Of a stretch of 64,000 nucleotides of DNA, positions 1 through 7,941 are shown one piece after another. This stretch comes from Chryseobacterium sp. MYb7 (lineage in GTDB: Bacteria; Bacteroidota; Bacteroidia; Flavobacteriales; Weeksellaceae), in assembly GCF_002979455.1 (NCBI RefSeq), contig NZ_PCOU01000002.1, positions 186,001 to 250,000 of the forward strand. The letters run 5' to 3'. Position numbers and translations under genes: made by a program. The notes under the pieces were generated by a model, which was given only the letters and a program-made list of their open reading frames with translations, made no database searches and had not been told where the DNA came from. How positions within the stretch are numbered: the stretch's first letter is position 1; each line of letters opens with the position of its first letter.

Positions 1-406
1 TCGATACAAAATGTGAATTAAATTGATAATCAATAATTTAATTCACCATAAGGGGCAAATAGTGTTTAACTTTTTTCCAACTATTAATAACTATAACAAA
101 TATACAAATATCTGAAAACTAACTAATTACAATAGAATAGGGGAATAATTCACTTTCCTAACCGTACTCAAAAATTTTCGTCTAAATTTTCTGTACCTGA
201 AAGTTCAAGAAGCTAAAAAATACCCGGTAATCCCAAAATACTTCAAATAATGGTATAAGACTTGCAAAATTGTCGGCTAGATATCCTAATAAAGCACCTA
301 TGGTTTCTTAATGCGACATTAATCCTGTTGCTCTTTTAATGTGTGTTTAACTACAGCAATTTTCGGGCGTTGGACTTCGATATCAAGCCTATTATTCCCA
401 AAGAGA
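1..406. other. left-edge non-coding region
   Basis: I see no convincing intact gene in this AT-rich stretch downstream of the minus-strand gene ending at 407. The one recognisable item is a recombinase-gene relic at 278-323, listed separately. The region is probably a decayed junction between mobile elements. Confidence 0.5.
278..323 (+). pseudogene. relic of a large serine recombinase gene
   Basis: Bases 278-301 match 5092-5115 of the serine recombinase gene exactly over 24 bases. Similarity resumes at 315-323, which equals 5131-5139, with a 2-base deletion between. The matched part of the intact gene encodes the stretch around GRYPNKAPIGF, where the resolvase and recombinase domains join. 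There is no open frame around the relic, so this is a decayed piece of a related recombinase gene, left by an older element or by rearrangement. Confidence 0.7.
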
Positions 407-940
407 TTATGTGTTTTTTTCAAGTAATTTCTGCACAAATTTTAATTTTCTGCTTCGTGAAAAATCGCTCTTAGCCTCCACTAAAAGAATATCATAAGTT
501 GTTTGTACAAGCTGCGAGGTTTTATTTAAATAATCAGCTGTACAAACAGCATCATGTTCGGCGATATACCAATGAGTACTTAACAGTTCTTCAAGGGCAT
601 TTTTTGCACTGTCTGATAAAAAGATTCTACTTATACTAATATGATCTCGTATGTTTTGATAAGCGGCTTCGCCTTTAACACAATTTTCTTTGAAACTTGC
701 TGCATTAGGATCATCTCTATACCAAGACCCAGGCTCTTGGTAATAACTTAATCGATCAGACAGGCTATTGTTCCAAGTGCCGAGATTTTGGAGCAACGTA
801 ATATAGCTTTGTTCCCGTACTGACCATTTTGTCGATGAAGCAGTAATAATTTTGTAAATAATGTAAAGTAAACAACCTAATATTCCGGTTATACCATATT
901 TATTTATTTGATCTAGAATTATTTTAAAAATATCTGTCAT
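407..940 (-). CDS. membrane-anchored protein of unknown function, third gene of Hachiman-type operon
   Basis: 177 residues. One hydrophobic segment lies near the N-terminus (about residues 14-33, ITGILGCLLYIIYKII), followed by a hydrophilic, probably helical cytoplasmic part with no motif I recognise. The gene begins 15 bases after the stop of the helicase gene on the same strand, so it is very probably co-transcribed with the two defence genes. By position it may be an accessory membrane subunit, a regulator or simply a hitchhiking gene; nothing in the sequence decides this. Canonical Hachiman has two genes, so this third one is the unexplained part. Confidence 0.8.
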   Translation of the reverse strand: MTDIFKIILDQINKYGITGILGCLLYIIYKIITASSTKWSVREQSYITLLQNLGTWNNSLSDRLSYYQEPGSWYRDDPNAASFKENCVKGEAAYQNIRDHISISRIFLSDSAKNALEELLSTHWYIAEHDAVCTADYLNKTSQLVQTTYDILLVEAKSDFSRSRKLKFVQKLLEKNT

Positions 941-955
941 ATAAAGGATATAAAA

Positions 956-3274
956 TTAGAAGTATCTGCGTAACGGTTCGACTTGTTTTTCTGGTAGTTC
1001 ATAAATTGTGTTTTTTACTATTATTTCTTCTTCTGAGACGTCTAAAATATGTTCATCTAAAGTAAGAATATCTTCGAAAGTAAGACCATATCTCAATAAA
1101 AGAATATGCCTTTCATTGTCAGTCCCATACTTTATATATTTTGAAAGCTTTATAGCTCTTGGATCTTCATACTGCTCATAATATTTGATAAATGCAGCAT
1201 AAAATACATCTGACAATTTAAAACCTATCAATTTATCAATGTAGTCATAAGTATCACTAATGATAAAATCGTAATCTACATCCCTTGCTAATATGTTTTT
1301 ACCATCAAGATTTAATGCATTATAAGGTTGAAGATTTTTATTAGGAAATTCAGTGGGACATTCAGTATACCACTTAGATTGAAGGCGATCTAAAAATATG
1401 CGATTATTTTTTTGGAGCCGCCTTAAGTTCGATAAACTAGTGTAACTATACCTATACCAGCAGATATTTTTAAATGTTTTACCATGGACTTTCCAAATAA
1501 TAATTTTTATTGCAGTATTAAAAACATTTTGTTCACCATGACTTAGTTCACGCCCTAGATAGTTTGAATATATTTCTTCAAACTTATCATATAAGGAATG
1601 CTTTTCATTTATATCCTCATTTAAAGTCTCTAAAGATATAATATCATCACCTTCAAAAATGGAGTTTAATAGCTGTTCAATCGTGGTGAAGATATCTTGT
1701 GAACTCAGTCTCCTAACCTGATTTTCTGTAAGATTTAGTTCATCATCAAAAGCTTCATTTAAAATTGCATCCTTGAAATCGTTATAATCGTCATCTTTTT
1801 CAGGCTCTTCAATATCAAGCAATGATGTGGTTTCCAATTCTTCGTCTTGTACCATTATATTTCTAAAATTTCGTATATTTTTAACTACCACAAAACCATA
1901 ATCGAATTTATATTCCATTGTTGACCGGCCAGCTCTACCAATTAAGTTTTTCACCGAAAGAGGTTTTGAACCTTCTAATTTATTTAGATAAACAAGATCA
2001 AATGGCATATTTACACCTTGCTCCAATGTTGAAGTTGCAAAGCAAATTTTACATAAGCCTGCATTTGTGTATTTTTCAAGGATACTTCTTATTTTTAAAG
2101 GCAGAGAGCCATGGTGAATTACAATACCTCGTTTTAAGTAGCTAATAAGTTTGGAATAGTAATCCTTATTTTTATCCGTGTTCCCTCCGGTGTATTCAGT
2201 AAGATCTTGTATGTAATCACTTACTATTTCGTCACTGTATTCATTACATAACTTTATGTAATCCTGAAATTCTATAAATACTTTGTTATTTTTTATTGAT
2301 GCCTTTGAGACATAAAAAAGTACAGACCCGTTAGCCTTCAGAATAGTTTCAATGGGATCAAAGGGAGACAAGACTTTGAAATTTCCCATAACGAACTTGT
2401 CAATACCAAAATGATAGAAACTAGAAGATGATTTTTCATGATGAAAAAAAATTTGACCAACATTCTTCTGAACAAATTGCTTAAAATTTCCGATATTAAA
2501 TTCGATATTGTTTTTTAGAAATTGAGCTTCGGGGTTTTTAACAAAAGGATGTGCGAATACAAAAGTAGAATCTGGAAAATTTTTATAACAACGTCTTACC
2601 ATACCGTCAAATAATAGGCCTCGTGTAGATTCTTCATTGGACAATTGGGCTTCGTCGAAAAGAAACAAGTCAATCTTGAATTGTAATTTAAGCCTAAATA
2701 ATTCCCTACATCTTTCGGGAGTTACAATAAAGATATTTCGAATAGCTTTTTTTGTATTTATCTTATCAATAAAGGTCAATATATTTATTGACTTATCTTG
2801 AAGTGCATGATCTAATTTGATAAGATATTCGTTAATTAGTGCTCTTGAAGGTACAATGATTACGACATCATTTTTGGATTCTTTGATCTGATTTAGAAAA
2901 ACAAATGATTTTCCAGTACTGGTTGGGGCTGAAAAACTAAAGCATTTCTTATTTTGAATACTGTACAGAATTTTTGCTTGGACTGGGGTATAATAGTGAT
3001 GATACTCCTGTTTAATATGCCTGCGATATTGACCGAAAATTACCTCTTCAAGTGAATTAGCCTGTAGATTATGCTTATAAAATATACCTATAAAATATAA
3101 TACTTTGCCCAGATGTTCAGCGAATTCTTGAGGATGATAAATACGAAGTAGAGTTAATATTTCAAGATCTGACGTTCGATTAGGACCACTTCTAAATAAA
3201 TTGTTGAGAACAAAGGAGAATATGTCACTAATATTTTCATTTTCCTGAATTCTGCGTATAAAATTATGGCTCAT
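956..3274 (-). CDS. hamB: Hachiman/AbpB-type superfamily 2 helicase (HamB-like)
   Basis: 772 residues. Helicase motifs appear in order: Walker A APTSTGKS at 116-123, a DEAQ box at 207-210 (Gln replaces the usual His), HHGSLP at 387-392 as in Ski2-like helicases, ATSTLEQGVN at 413-422, and GRAGR at 446-450. The C-terminal 300 residues have no motif I know. The start codon overlaps the stop of the upstream DUF1837 gene as ATGA, which indicates translational coupling. In Hachiman (HamAB) and the related AbpAB systems the helicase binds or surveys DNA and restrains the HamA nuclease until phage infection or DNA damage. The pairing is the main support for this role; the gene alone would be an SF2 helicase. 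Confidence 0.85.
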   Translation of the reverse strand: MSHNFIRRIQENENISDIFSFVLNNLFRSGPNRTSDLEILTLLRIYHPQEFAEHLGKVLYFIGIFYKHNLQANSLEEVIFGQYRRHIKQEYHHYYTPVQAKILYSIQNKKCFSFSAPTSTGKSFVFLNQIKESKNDVVIIVPSRALINEYLIKLDHALQDKSINILTFIDKINTKKAIRNIFIVTPERCRELFRLKLQFKIDLFLFDEAQLSNEESTRGLLFDGMVRRCYKNFPDSTFVFAHPFVKNPEAQFLKNNIEFNIGNFKQFVQKNVGQIFFHHEKSSSSFYHFGIDKFVMGNFKVLSPFDPIETILKANGSVLFYVSKASIKNNKVFIEFQDYIKLCNEYSDEIVSDYIQDLTEYTGGNTDKNKDYYSKLISYLKRGIVIHHGSLPLKIRSILEKYTNAGLCKICFATSTLEQGVNMPFDLVYLNKLEGSKPLSVKNLIGRAGRSTMEYKFDYGFVVVKNIRNFRNIMVQDEELETTSLLDIEEPEKDDDYNDFKDAILNEAFDDELNLTENQVRRLSSQDIFTTIEQLLNSIFEGDDIISLETLNEDINEKHSLYDKFEEIYSNYLGRELSHGEQNVFNTAIKIIIWKVHGKTFKNICWYRYSYTSLSNLRRLQKNNRIFLDRLQSKWYTECPTEFPNKNLQPYNALNLDGKNILARDVDYDFIISDTYDYIDKLIGFKLSDVFYAAFIKYYEQYEDPRAIKLSKYIKYGTDNERHILLLRYGLTFEDILTLDEHILDVSEEEIIVKNTIYELPEKQVEPLRRYF

Positions 3275-3954
3275 ATGTTAACTGCAACTAAAATGATCTC
3301 TTTAGAAGAGCAAAGAGATAAATAAGACTTATTTTTTTTGATATTTTCGATTAACAAATCTGTTGTTATATCTTTAGAAGAAAATGCTGCAATAAAGCCT
3401 ACCTCATCATTGTGGCAATTTTGCAGTGATTCATCACAAAAAAAATTTTGAATGTCTGCAATGTCGGTAATATGTTGTTTGTCTTTATAAAATTGGGAAA
3501 TTTGTGTTAAAGCGCTTCCATAAGCATTTTGACTGGCAATATATTTGGCTTCTCCGAAGAGAATATTTTTGTTTAAATTCAAGGAATAAAAGTCGAAGCC
3601 GTGGTTTCCAATTACTTTTTTCTTAAATAACTCAGCGAGAGGAATATCTAAATATGCATAACTTTCAATTATGGATTGGCGAGCAAGTTCTGAAACGACA
3701 TATTCTCCGGAGCTAGTTGTAACAGTATCATCGTCCTTCTTAATAATTTTTGTAGCAATATAAGCTATCGTTGGCTTAGATCGTTCTTCATAACTGGATC
3801 TTAGGAATTCCCTATCGAATGTTGATATCCAGCTTAGGTTCATTAATGAATCAAGTATATGTTTGAGAGTAAGCTTAAGATCTGTCGGGTTAATCCTTAA
3901 AAATTTAATATGTGGTTTAATGGCCTGGCAATCCACAATTGTGTATCCCTTCAT
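3271..3954 (-). CDS. hamA: Hachiman HamA-like DUF1837 nuclease
   Basis: 227 residues. The C-terminal half carries a nuclease-like core: G119-F-D121-F, then F133-G-E135-A-K137, which fits a PD-(D/E)xK arrangement, followed by a helix rich in small residues (YGSALTQISQF). An upstream GEYVVSELA segment (83-91) has acidic residues that may also contribute. DUF1837 proteins are the nuclease effectors of Hachiman and AbpAB antiphage defence. It is the first gene of a three-gene minus-strand operon and overlaps hamB by 4 bases. Family assignment rests on motif pattern and the helicase neighbour, so Hachiman versus AbpAB subtype is not resolved. Confidence 0.8.
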   Translation of the reverse strand: MKGYTIVDCQAIKPHIKFLRINPTDLKLTLKHILDSLMNLSWISTFDREFLRSSYEERSKPTIAYIATKIIKKDDDTVTTSSGEYVVSELARQSIIESYAYLDIPLAELFKKKVIGNHGFDFYSLNLNKNILFGEAKYIASQNAYGSALTQISQFYKDKQHITDIADIQNFFCDESLQNCHNDEVGFIAAFSSKDITTDLLIENIKKNKSYLSLCSSKEIILVAVNI

Positions 3955-4636
3955 AGTTATTGGTTTGACTAAATATAATAAATATTTTGGTAAGAGAAAT
4001 CTACGATATATTAAAATATTAGCATTATGGATTTCCGTAATAAAGAGAATAATATTGTGTAAATCGGGAAGGTATTTTAACTTTGCTTTAGAAGACCATT
4101 AATATTATTATTTAAACTTAATGATTGTTTGTAACTAAAAACAAACAATATAACATCCACGAATTACAAGGCATGTCAATTGGAGTTTAATTTGGTTGGA
4201 ATTATTATTCTAAGAGAGAGTAAAAAGTTGATAAGGCTTGTATTTGCTTGGTGAAAATTTTTGATAGACTTTGATTATGAGTGTGTTAAAATAGGTGTTG
4301 TGATTCTGCTAATAATATCTACTTTGGATTAAGGATGAAATATTAAAATAGATTTTATGCTATTAAATCATTATTGCTGTAATATTTCCTTTTTGCTGCG
4401 GTATCCTTAATGACAGGAAGATGTGTATTTATTATAATCAAAATTTTGCAGTTCCTTAAAAATACTTCTGATATGTAGGTGTCATATTGATGTGACAATG
4501 TCATTAATTACTGCTGTTACTATGAAAGTTTCTACTGAATTTCCCTTTTTAATTGATATAGCGTAAACTGCTTTTTGTTTATCATTTCATATGATTAAAA
4601 ATATTAATTTGTAAATCAAATAAATACATTAATTAT
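3955..4636. promoter_or_regulatory. divergent intergenic region between defence operon and serine recombinase
   Basis: 680 AT-rich bases separate the minus-strand hamA from the plus-strand recombinase, so both promoters must lie here. A perfect 9-bp inverted repeat, ATTGTTTGT at 4124-4132 and ACAAACAAT at 4141-4149, sits about 170 bases upstream of hamA and could be an operator or a small hairpin. I found no clear TAnnTTTG box in correct register and no further gene. Confidence 0.4.
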
Positions 4637-6127
4637 ATGAAGTCAGCCTATTTATATGTCCGCGTAAGTACAGATGAACAAAAAAGAAAAGGTTACTCTC
4701 TGCCTGAGCAAGAGGATAGATTATTGAAATATTGTAAATATAACAATATAGAAGTAAAAGGCATTTATCGGGAAGACTATTCTGCCAAAAATTTCAACCG
4801 ACCTGAGTGGAAAGAATTGTTTTCAGAAATTAAAAAGAAATCATCAGGAGAAGATAAAAACATACTATTTATAAAATGGGACAGATTCAGTCGTAATGTT
4901 GAATATGCTTATGAAATGATTGGAAAGCTTCGGAAATATAAAACAATAGCCATGGCTATTGATCAACCAATAGATTTTTCTGTTCCGGAAAGTACTGTTA
5001 TGTTAGCTGTATATTTAGCCGTTCCGGAGGCGGAAAATACTCGGAGGGCTCAAAATACAGCAAATGGTATTCGTCGAGCGAAGCTGATGGGTAGATATCC
5101 TAATAAAGCACCTATTGGATTTATTAATTTGACATTAATGGATGGTAAAAAAGTTATTGCTCCTAAAGAGCCTGAAGCTGATATTATAAAGTGGTCTTTT
5201 CATCAAGCTGCCCAGAACGATCATAAGATTTCCGAAATAATGAAAATGGCTAATGAAAAAGGATTGATATGTTCACGGTCACACTTCTTTAGAATTTTAC
5301 GGAATCCAATTTATTGTGGGCTTATATCAGTCAAACTTAAATCTAATGAAGAACAAATGATAAAAGGTTTGCATGAACCTTTAATATCTGAATCGTTATT
5401 TTATCAAGTTCAGTCTGTTATTAATACAAAAAGAAAAACTACTTCAAAAAAAGATGATTTAAAAGAGCTGTTTTTTCTTAGAGGTTTTTTGACTTGTCCT
5501 GTTTGCGATCGAAAACTCAGTGGAAGTATTGCACAAGGAAGCTCAAAAAAATACCCATATTATCATTGTCATGATCGCTGTAGAACAAGGATAAACGCAA
5601 TTTTACTGAATGATTGCTATCAAAATAAGCTTCAGCAATTAATACTATCAAATAATACAATTGACTTATTTAAATGTATTTTACAAGACCAGAATATAAA
5701 GACACTGAAAGCAAGTTATTTGTACAATCAAAATTTAATTGAGAGAAAAATAAAAGAAGAGGGGCAAGTTCTTTCTAGAGGCAGAAAGTTGTTTTTAGCA
5801 GGAGTATTAAAAATTGATGACTACAATGAATTAAAAAAAGAGAATCAAGTTAACATTAGGCATCTTAAGAAGGAAGCGCGTGATATTTTTCTTAAATTAA
5901 AAGCTATTGATAAAAAGGATCAAATAGAAGATAAAGAAATAGTCGAAGTTTTTCGAAAATTTTCCGAGTTTGACACCTCAGATAAAAAAAGTCTTGTGAG
6001 TCTTATTCCACCAGTTGATATTGATTATAAAACAGGAGATCTTTCTTTGGACTTGAATCAAGCATTTTTAAAAATATTATCAAAAAAAAGTAACCGAAAA
6101 ACTAATAAGAAAAATGAATTTTATTGA
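4637..6127 (+). CDS. large serine recombinase (site-specific integrase)
   Basis: 496 residues. The resolvase domain starts with YLYVRVST, giving catalytic Ser11 with Arg9, and continues through WDRFSR (81-86) and the arginine-rich ENTRRAQNTANGIRRAK helix. A recombinase domain follows (about 155-270), then a zinc ribbon with Cys287, Cys290, Cys311 and Cys315, and a Lys/Glu-rich coiled-coil tail. This architecture is that of large serine integrases, which join attP and attB without needing long homology. A 54-residue ORF overlaps its 3' end. The enzyme probably mobilised the element that carries the defence genes, but no att core is visible. Confidence 0.93.
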   Translation: MKSAYLYVRVSTDEQKRKGYSLPEQEDRLLKYCKYNNIEVKGIYREDYSAKNFNRPEWKELFSEIKKKSSGEDKNILFIKWDRFSRNVEYAYEMIGKLRKYKTIAMAIDQPIDFSVPESTVMLAVYLAVPEAENTRRAQNTANGIRRAKLMGRYPNKAPIGFINLTLMDGKKVIAPKEPEADIIKWSFHQAAQNDHKISEIMKMANEKGLICSRSHFFRILRNPIYCGLISVKLKSNEEQMIKGLHEPLISESLFYQVQSVINTKRKTTSKKDDLKELFFLRGFLTCPVCDRKLSGSIAQGSSKKYPYYHCHDRCRTRINAILLNDCYQNKLQQLILSNNTIDLFKCILQDQNIKTLKASYLYNQNLIERKIKEEGQVLSRGRKLFLAGVLKIDDYNELKKENQVNIRHLKKEARDIFLKLKAIDKKDQIEDKEIVEVFRKFSEFDTSDKKSLVSLIPPVDIDYKTGDLSLDLNQAFLKILSKKSNRKTNKKNEFY

Positions 6128-6278
6128 TAAGAATGTTTCAGTTGAACAAGCAATTATTCTTCTTGCCAAGAATGGAGTTCAGGTAAATGAGAAAGAAGCT
6201 AAAATTATATTAGAATTACTATATTTAGTATCAAAAAGTTACAATAAGCCAAAAGAGGAAAAAATACTAGAACCTTAA
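6114..6278 (+). CDS. small protein overlapping the serine recombinase; possible recombination partner
   Basis: 54 residues, starting inside the last codons of the recombinase gene (ATG at 6114, recombinase stop at 6125-6127). The sequence has a helical pattern with the core VSVEQAIILLAKNG followed by VNEKEAKIILELLYLV. The overlap implies translational coupling. I recall such short ORFs as frequent followers of serine recombinases in flavobacteria. A directionality factor or small accessory role is an inference from position; no function is shown. Confidence 0.65.
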   Translation: MNFIDKNVSVEQAIILLAKNGVQVNEKEAKIILELLYLVSKSYNKPKEEKILEP

Positions 6279-6437
6279 TGGGATTTCAAACTACGCTTCA
6301 ATACCGATGAAATCTCTGATAGAGCACTTTTAGACTGTCTGTTTCAGGTGGACTAGGGATTTCACATCAAAAAATTCAAATTATAAAATGTCAGGCTGTA
6401 AAAGCTTGATATAGAGATTTTTATGTGTAAAAAAAGA
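6279..6437. other. non-coding stretch before attL
   Basis: About 160 bases between the small recombinase-partner ORF and the terminator-like hairpin next to attL. I see no ORF or repeat of note. Confidence 0.4.
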
Positions 6438-6462
6438 GAGACAACTATCAAATAGTTGTCTC
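6438..6462 (-). terminator. hairpin beside attL, probably the original tRNA-Arg terminator
   Basis: Perfect 10-bp stem GAGACAACTA / TAGTTGTCTC with a 5-base loop. An A-run at 6429-6435 would read as a U-run on the minus strand. It lies 5 bases from the tRNA 3'-end repeat at 6467, in the orientation and distance expected for the terminator of the tRNA gene before the element inserted. The element now supplies a different hairpin next to the intact tRNA. Confidence 0.65.
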
Positions 6463-6466
6463 CTTA

Positions 6467-6482
6467 AGTGACCTCGACAGGA
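6467..6482. repeat. attL: 16-bp copy of tRNA-Arg 3' end
   Basis: AGTGACCTCGACAGGA here is identical to 21136-21151, which is the 3' end of tRNA-Arg plus the two bases beyond it. Only the repeat, not the rest of the tRNA, is present at this end. This is the standard footprint of tyrosine integrase insertion into a tRNA gene, and the integrase gene starts 172 bases inside. Confidence 0.88.
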
Positions 6483-6598
6483 CTACACTAGGTTAATTTA
6501 TATTATTCTCTTAAACTATAAATGTATCTGTAAATCACTTGTAGTAGGGGGATTTAATTAAATTGAATTTAGAGAAATTTTGATAGAATAAATAATTT

Positions 6599-6617
6599 GG
6601 ATACAAAATCGGATACA
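6599..6617 (+). repeat. paired GGATACA motifs inside attL (putative integrase arm sites)
   Basis: GGATACA occurs at 6599-6605 and 6611-6617, 12 bases apart start to start. The same pair with the same spacing occurs near the other end at 21051-21069. Tyrosine integrases with an N-terminal arm-binding domain recognise short repeated arm sites inside the element ends, which fits this pattern. Confidence 0.6.
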
Positions 6618-6654
6618 TTTCATTATTTTAGAAAACGAAAAACTTATTTTAATT

Positions 6655-7923
6655 ATGGCATCAGTAATATTTTTTTTGAGAAGTAATATTAAGAATAAAC
6701 CTAGCAGTATTTGGATTAGGTTCAAAGATAAAGACATTGATATTAGTCTATCCATGAAAGAATTAAAATGTAGTGTCGATGAATGGAAAAATGGGAAATG
6801 TAAAAATGCTAATAAAAAAATGTTTGATGCGGATTTAGAGCCCATCAATACCAAGTTACTAAAAATAGAAGGATATGTTTTACAAGAATATAACAACCTA
6901 AACTCTGTTTTGGATTTAAAAGTTTGGTTAAAATCTTGTGTAAATAATATTTTGAATCCTAAAGAAAAAAGCATCTATTCATCCAATATAATTGATTTTA
7001 TTGATACTTATTTAGAAATTAGACAAAACTCAATCACGAAAAGAACAAATTATAAAATTAAAGTATTGAAAAGTATGTTAATAGATTTCTGTAATTTCAA
7101 CAAGAAACCACCTATCATACAGTTTAAAGACATGGATAACTATTTTAAAGATAGTTTTGAAAAATATTGTTTAAATATAAATTACAAACACGAAACAATA
7201 TACAGTAAATTAAAAGATGCTAAAGCTATATCCAAATTTGCTGAAAATTATGATATTGAAACCCATCCACATACGAAAGAATGGAAACTTGGAGTTACAA
7301 AGTTTGTAAAAGATAAGCCCAAACATATATATCTGAATTTTGAAGAATTAGAACAAATTAAAAAATGCAAATTAGCTCAGGAGGATTTAGATATTGCAAG
7401 AGATTGGTTAATTATTGCCTGTTTTACAGGTCAAAGAGTGAGTGATTTTTTGAGATTTGAAAAATCTATGATTGTGGAAGATAAAGATATGAGGTATATA
7501 GAGTTCAGGCAGGAAAAGACAAGAAAATTAATGCAAATTCCATTACTTATAGAAGTACAAAAAATACTGGATAAAAGAGGTGGAGAGTTTCCGAAGAAAA
7601 TATCAGATGTTAGACTTAATCAGGATATAAAAATTGTATGTAAACATGCTAAAATAAATGAACTCGTTTATGGTAGTAAATCTCAGGTCTTGGAAGATAA
7701 AACCAAAAGAGGAGTTTTAGGAGATTATCCAAAATATAAACTTGTTGCAAGTCATATAGGTAGAAGGAGTTTTGCAACTAATTTTCATACTCTGTTACCT
7801 ACGGCTGATGTTATGTATGTAACAGGTCATTCAACTGAAAAGCAATTCTTAATGTATATTGGTAAAACAGAAAAAGAAATGGCAGTACGAACAGCAAATA
7901 GTTTTGCTAAAATTGGGTTTTAA
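6655..7923 (+). CDS. int: tyrosine recombinase/integrase
   Basis: 422 residues. It has an N-terminal arm-type DNA-binding region (about 1-60), an SAM-like core-binding domain (about 105-200) and a C-terminal catalytic domain. Catalytic residues are visible: Arg261 in FTGQRVSD, Lys288, His367 and Arg370 in HIGRRSF, His392 in TGHS, and the nucleophile Tyr401. The length and layout match Bacteroidota element integrases. It lies directly inside attL and is the enzyme expected to have integrated the element into tRNA-Arg. Confidence 0.95.
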   Translation: MASVIFFLRSNIKNKPSSIWIRFKDKDIDISLSMKELKCSVDEWKNGKCKNANKKMFDADLEPINTKLLKIEGYVLQEYNNLNSVLDLKVWLKSCVNNILNPKEKSIYSSNIIDFIDTYLEIRQNSITKRTNYKIKVLKSMLIDFCNFNKKPPIIQFKDMDNYFKDSFEKYCLNINYKHETIYSKLKDAKAISKFAENYDIETHPHTKEWKLGVTKFVKDKPKHIYLNFEELEQIKKCKLAQEDLDIARDWLIIACFTGQRVSDFLRFEKSMIVEDKDMRYIEFRQEKTRKLMQIPLLIEVQKILDKRGGEFPKKISDVRLNQDIKIVCKHAKINELVYGSKSQVLEDKTKRGVLGDYPKYKLVASHIGRRSFATNFHTLLPTADVMYVTGHSTEKQFLMYIGKTEKEMAVRTANSFAKIGF

Positions 7924-7941
7924 TAATTTACGCTATCAAAT

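Noticed and set aside
6558..6974. 138-residue open frame antisense to the integrase start
   Set aside because: It overlaps the integrase gene, whose catalytic motifs are complete, and its composition (Phe/Leu/Ile/Ser run) is that of a reverse frame.
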